DNA of 64,000 bases from Aurantimonas sp. 22II-16-19i (GTDB lineage: Bacteria; Pseudomonadota; Alphaproteobacteria; Rhizobiales; Rhizobiaceae). This document shows, piece by piece, positions 60,655 to 64,000 of this stretch. Location: assembly GCF_002088275.1 (NCBI RefSeq), contig NZ_AQQS01000007.1, forward strand, positions 113,466-177,465, given 5' to 3'. The notes under the pieces were generated by a model. The model did not search any database, had not been told where the DNA came from, and was given only the letters and a program-made list of their open reading frames with translations. A program made the translations under genes and the position numbers. Each line of letters starts with the position of its first letter. The stretch's first letter is position 1.

Positions 60655-62384
60655 TGACCAGCCCGACACAGGCCCGCCGCCTTCCCGACGAGGCCGACCT
60701 CGCCCAACGCTCGGCCCCCGCCGCCCTCGAAGACGAGACCTTCGCCGGGCCGGCGCCGGATGGCGTCGCAGATGACGCCGCGGTGGTCGATCCCCAGGCC
60801 GGCATGCAGCCCCTCGTCTCCCCCGCCGCCTCGCTCCTGCGCTTCATCACCTGCGGCTCCGTCGACGACGGCAAGTCGACGCTGATCGGCCGTCTGCTCT
60901 TCGAGACCAATTCGGTCTTCGACGACCAGATGGACGCGCTGAAGCGCGATTCGAAGAAATTCGGCACCACCGGCGAGGATCTCGACTTCGCGCTCCTCGT
61001 CGACGGGCTGTCGGCCGAGCGCGAGCAGGGCATCACCATCGACGTCGCCTATCGCTACTTCTCGACCGCGGGCCGCGCCTTCATCATCGCCGACACGCCG
61101 GGCCACGAGCAGTACACCCGCAACATGGCCACCGGCGCCTCCCAGGCCGAACTGGCGGTGATCCTCGTCGACGCGCGGAAAGGCATTTTGCCCCAGACCC
61201 GGCGGCACTCCTTCATCACCTCGCTGGTCGGCATCAAGTCCGTGATCGTGGCCATCAACAAGATGGACCTCGTCGACTATAGCCAAGAGCGCTTCGAGGA
61301 GATCCGGCGCGGCTACGAGGCGATCCTTCCGGCGCTGGGCTTCACCGACGTGACCTTCATCCCGGTCTCGGCGAAGGCCGGCGACAACATCGTCACGCGC
61401 TCGCCGAAGACGCCCTGGTACCGGGGCGAGACGCTGCTCGAGCGCCTCGAGACCGTCGAGCCGGAGACCTTCGACGCCGGCGCCGAGCCGTTCCGCCTGC
61501 CGGTCCAGTGGGTCAACCGCCCCAATCTCGACTTCCGCGGCTTTTCCGGCTCGATCGTCGGCGGCAAGGTGACGAAGGGCGACGCCGTCGTCGCGCTTCC
61601 GTCGGGCGGCAGAAGCCGGGTCAAGGGCGTCCATGGTCCGGACGGCGAAGTGGACAGCGCCGAGGCCGGCGAGGCGGTGACGATCACCCTCACCGACGAG
61701 ATCGACGTCTCGCGCGGCGACGTGCTGGTGTCCGAGGCGGTCGCGGCCGGCGTGTCGCGGAGCTTTTCGGGCGATCTCCTCTGGATGGCCAACCGGCCGC
61801 TGATCCAGGGCGGCCGGCTGATCCTGAAGATCGCCAGCGCCCAGACGCCGGCGACGCTGACCACCCTCGATGCCGCGATCGACATCCATTCCTACGAGGC
61901 GAAGCCCGCCGACGCGCTCTCGATGAACGAGATCGGCCGGGTGACGCTGACGGCGGAGCGGCCGGTGGTCGCGCTGCCCTATGGCGAGAACCGCGATCTC
62001 GGCGCCTTCATCCTGATCGATCCGGTCAGCAACGAGACGGTGGCGCTCGGCGTCGTGCGCAGCGTCGGCGAAGCGGAGAGCCCGCGCAAGGTCGCTCCCG
62101 CCGAGACGCGGACGGGCCTCGCCCGCCTGGCCGACCTCTGGCTCGGCGAGGCCGCGCGCGGCGATGAGAAGCACCGCGCGGCGAAGATCCGCGCGCGGAT
62201 CGCCGGCTCGGTGCTGGTGGGCTTCCTGGCGCTGATCTTCCAGATGCCGCTCGCTTGGGTGCCGGTGCTGGCGATCCTCGACTTCGTGCTGCGGCCGTTC
62301 CTCGCCGTCGCCTTCGGCGCCGACCGGCTGCCGGAATCGGCGAGCGTCGACCCGACGGTCGTCGACGACGGGGGCGGCATATGA
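60654..62384 (+). CDS. cysN: sulfate adenylyltransferase subunit 1 (GTPase) with hydrophobic C-terminal extension
   Basis: 576 residues. GTPase motifs GSVDDGKST (G1), DTPGHEQY (G3), NKMD (G4) and SAK (G5) are intact, and the translation-factor-like domains II and III run to about residue 470. Standard CysN ends near 475; the usual fusion partner in rhizobia is the CysC kinase. Here the last ~100 residues carry no kinase motif; instead residues about 515-556 are hydrophobic (VLVGFLALIF, WVPVLAILDFVLRPFL), a possible membrane hairpin resembling part of DUF4395. Base use is the same as in the rest of the gene, so a frameshift artefact is unlikely. Confidence 0.93.
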   Translation: MTSPTQARRLPDEADLAQRSAPAALEDETFAGPAPDGVADDAAVVDPQAGMQPLVSPAASLLRFITCGSVDDGKSTLIGRLLFETNSVFDDQMDALKRDSKKFGTTGEDLDFALLVDGLSAEREQGITIDVAYRYFSTAGRAFIIADTPGHEQYTRNMATGASQAELAVILVDARKGILPQTRRHSFITSLVGIKSVIVAINKMDLVDYSQERFEEIRRGYEAILPALGFTDVTFIPVSAKAGDNIVTRSPKTPWYRGETLLERLETVEPETFDAGAEPFRLPVQWVNRPNLDFRGFSGSIVGGKVTKGDAVVALPSGGRSRVKGVHGPDGEVDSAEAGEAVTITLTDEIDVSRGDVLVSEAVAAGVSRSFSGDLLWMANRPLIQGGRLILKIASAQTPATLTTLDAAIDIHSYEAKPADALSMNEIGRVTLTAERPVVALPYGENRDLGAFILIDPVSNETVALGVVRSVGEAESPRKVAPAETRTGLARLADLWLGEAARGDEKHRAAKIRARIAGSVLVGFLALIFQMPLAWVPVLAILDFVLRPFLAVAFGADRLPESASVDPTVVDDGGGI

Positions 62385-62554
62385 CCGCCTGCTGCGTCGA
62401 CGAGGCCCTTGGCCAGGTCGGCGATGGCGACGGCTTCCGCCCGATCGGCGGCGAGCGGCGACGCTACCGCCGGCGGGCACCCGTCGTCGAGCTCATCCAG
62501 CTCGCCGGGGCCGTCCTCCTCTGCGGCGCCGTGATCTGCGGCGTCTTCGGCTGA
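62381..62554 (+). CDS. possible small membrane protein
   Basis: 57 residues, starting within the cysN stop (ATGA overlap). A basic middle (GGERRRYRRR) is followed by one membrane span (VELIQLAGAVLLCGAVICGVF). No family is recognised. The overlap and the span, together with the hydrophobic CysN end, make it worth keeping as a possible gene. Confidence 0.4.
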   Translation: MTACCVDEALGQVGDGDGFRPIGGERRRYRRRAPVVELIQLAGAVLLCGAVICGVFG

Positions 62555-62602
62555 AGCGGCGCGGACCAACGGCCGCAGGTGGCGCGGTATCGACGCCCTT
62601 GC

Positions 62603-62622
62603 CGCCGATACCGGTATCGGCG
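62603..62622. promoter_or_regulatory. perfect 20-bp palindrome before the flavoprotein gene
   Basis: CGCCGATACCGGTATCGGCG is a perfect palindrome ending 13 bases before the next ATG. A partial copy, CGGTATCGACG, lies at 62585-62595. Its position would suit a repressor site or a leader hairpin covering the ribosome site. Confidence 0.5.
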
Positions 62623-62635
62623 ACAAGCTGACGCC

Positions 62636-63754
62636 ATGCCCGACATCGTCCTCATCGGCGGCGGCCACGCCCATCTCTTCGTCCTCGAAGCCTTCGCAAA
62701 CGCGCCGCTCACCGGCGCCCGGCTGACGCTGATCACCCGGGAGGCCTTCGCGCCCTATTCGGGCATGCTGCCCGGGCGCGTCTCCGGGCAGTACGCGATC
62801 GATTCCGGCGAGGTCGACCTGAAGCGCATGGCTGAGCGGGCTGGCGCGCGCTTCATCCACGCCTCGGCGACGGCGATCGACCGGGCTGCGCGCCATGTCG
62901 TCATCGAGGGTGACGCGCCGGTTCCCTACGATCTCCTCTCCCTCGACATCGGCATCGTGCCGGATGTGGCGTCGATCCCGGGCGCCGCGGAGAACGCCCT
63001 GATCGTCAAGCCGATCTCCACCTTTCGCCGCAAGCTCGACGGGCTCCTCGCCGACCTCGGTGACGGACGTGTCCGCGACCTCGTCGTCGTCGGCGGGGGA
63101 CCGGCCGGGTTCGAACTCGCCCATGCCCTGCGTCGACGCGCCGACAGGATGCCCGTCAGCCCGGGTGGCATCCGCGTCACCCTGGCTGCCGGCCGCAGAC
63201 TTCTCGGGGGCGTGCCGGAGCGCGGTCGACGCCTGGCGCGCCGGTCCCTCGCCGAGGCCGGGGTCGATCTCGTCGAAGGTACCCGGGCGGTGCGGATCGA
63301 TCCCGATGCGGTGATTCTCGACGACGGAAGGTCGCTCGGCGCGCAGGCAGCGATCGTGACGACCCGGGCCGCCGCACCGGAGATGCTGGGCCGGTCCGGT
63401 CTCGCCGTCGACGGGAGCGGCTTCCTGAAGGTGCGCCCGACGCTGCAGGCCGAGGACGACGACAGGCTGTTCGCCGCCGGGGACTGCGTCACCCTCCTCG
63501 GCCAGGAGCGACCGAAGGCCGGCGTCTTTGCCGTGCGCCAGGGGCCGGTCCTGGCGGAGAACCTCCGCCGCGCCGCGCAGGGCCGCGCGCTCAGGCCTTA
63601 TCGGGCGCAGAGGCACTATCTGATGCTGCTCGCCGATTCGCGCGGCAAGGCCATCGCCCTGCGCAACGGTCTGGCGATCCGCTCGCGCCTCGCCTTCTGG
63701 CTGAAGGATCGCATCGACCGCGGCTTCGTCGACCGATTCGACGACGGCAGTTGA
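62636..63754 (+). CDS. FAD-dependent pyridine nucleotide-disulfide oxidoreductase, NDH-2 / SelD-associated type
   Basis: 372 residues. FAD motif VLIGGGHAHLFVLEAF at the N-terminus, AFAPYSGMLPGRVSGQY, the second Rossmann motif VVVGGGPAGFELAHAL near residue 156 and RLFAAGDCVTL near residue 278. The start GGGHAHLFVL and PYSGMLPG pattern is that of proteins often fused to or next to selenide water dikinase, but no selD is here. It may oxidise NAD(P)H at the membrane. A perfect palindrome lies just upstream of the start. Confidence 0.85.
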   Translation: MPDIVLIGGGHAHLFVLEAFANAPLTGARLTLITREAFAPYSGMLPGRVSGQYAIDSGEVDLKRMAERAGARFIHASATAIDRAARHVVIEGDAPVPYDLLSLDIGIVPDVASIPGAAENALIVKPISTFRRKLDGLLADLGDGRVRDLVVVGGGPAGFELAHALRRRADRMPVSPGGIRVTLAAGRRLLGGVPERGRRLARRSLAEAGVDLVEGTRAVRIDPDAVILDDGRSLGAQAAIVTTRAAAPEMLGRSGLAVDGSGFLKVRPTLQAEDDDRLFAAGDCVTLLGQERPKAGVFAVRQGPVLAENLRRAAQGRALRPYRAQRHYLMLLADSRGKAIALRNGLAIRSRLAFWLKDRIDRGFVDRFDDGS

Positions 63755-63918
63755 TCCGCCTCGCCTCCGGTTGACCGTCGGCCACCAGACGGCTGTGCGA
63801 AACCCCTCGCATCCGAATTGGGACGCCGCCGGATGTCCAGCCTTGATGTCGACACCGGGACGGCACCTGCGCGCCGTGCCCCGTCGGCATCGAACGCGCA
63901 GATTGGCTCCGCCTGCCT

Positions 63919-64000
63919 TTACTGATCCAGCCGGATCGCGGCGATGGTCGCGGCGCTGACGGTGCTGGCGGCGGGGGAGACGATGCCGTTGAAGGCGTCG
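63919..64000 (-). CDS. C-terminal end of an unknown protein, start outside the window
   Basis: The minus-strand frame entering at the right edge encodes DAFNGIVSPAASTVSAATIA, then AIRLDQ, and stops with TAA at 63919-63921. It has high-GC third positions like the neighbours. No family can be read from 26 residues, and the frame could be chance. Confidence 0.35.
   Translation of the reverse strand, partial: DAFNGIVSPAASTVSAATIAAIRLDQ

Overview
The window is a GC-rich piece of a chromosome from an alphaproteobacterium, most likely of the order Hyphomicrobiales (Rhizobiales). The pointers are gene orders typical of that group: rpmF-mtgA-ispA, phoR-pstSCAB-phoU-phoB, the F1 ATP synthase genes atpHAGDC without the Fo genes, and DUF2849-cysI-DUF934-cysH-cysD-cysN. 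The PA0069-family radical SAM gene beside rnhB, the GTTC-N7-GTTC LexA box and the intergenic palindromes fit the same group. A family such as Aurantimonadaceae is possible, but I cannot prove it from the sequence. I see no tRNA, rRNA, CRISPR array or intact mobile element. One short IS5-type transposase remnant is present.

Layout. 1-7.0 kb (minus strand): a catabolic cassette with a polar amino-acid ABC transporter, a VC1184-type PLP enzyme, a hydantoinase, an FAD-linked oxidase cut by the window edge, and a GntR/FCD regulator. 7.2-9.6 kb: rpmF, mtgA and ispA. 9.8-15.1 kb: a GGDEF-EAL protein, two short-chain dehydrogenases and a GH15 glucoamylase-like enzyme, all on the minus strand. 15.3-24.1 kb (plus): an anchored protein of unknown function, then the complete phosphate regulon module with phased Pho boxes before pstS. 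24.2-29.1 kb: fadD, a ParA-like ATPase with a degenerate P-loop, and an ABC-F protein. 29.2-32.7 kb: an RraB-like protein, the transposase remnant, a small glycosyltransferase-like protein, the radical SAM gene behind a LexA box, and rnhB.

32.8-40.1 kb (minus): a tightly overlapping membrane cluster, DUF4129-DUF4350-MoxR-DUF58-SpoIIM-RDD, followed by one more membrane protein. 40.4-42.1 kb: a methyltransferase and a DUF4345 membrane protein. 42.3-47.4 kb: atpHAGD, a 71-residue TRASH-type metal-site protein, then atpC. 47.7-55.3 kb: small stress and membrane proteins (DUF805, CsbD, a cold-shock protein), an exported molybdenum hydroxylase with a dihaem cytochrome, and a protein with a duplicated DPLA-KHK-FRTLDY motif. 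55.9-62.6 kb: assimilatory sulfate reduction by the APS route; CysN carries an unusual hydrophobic C-terminal extension. 62.6-64 kb: an NDH-2-like flavoprotein behind a perfect 20-bp palindrome, and the tail of one more minus-strand frame.

How the genes work together. The pst-pho block senses and imports phosphate. CysD and CysN make APS, the iron-sulfur type CysH reduces it to sulfite, and CysI reduces sulfite to sulfide; no APS kinase is encoded here. The atp block makes the catalytic F1 head. The 1-7 kb cassette looks like uptake and breakdown of a nitrogen-containing, hydantoin- or dihydropyrimidine-like compound. The points most worth a second look are the TRASH protein between atpD and atpC, the CysN extension, the repeat protein at 52.8-54.1 kb, the LexA box before the radical SAM gene, and the 1-7 kb cassette.
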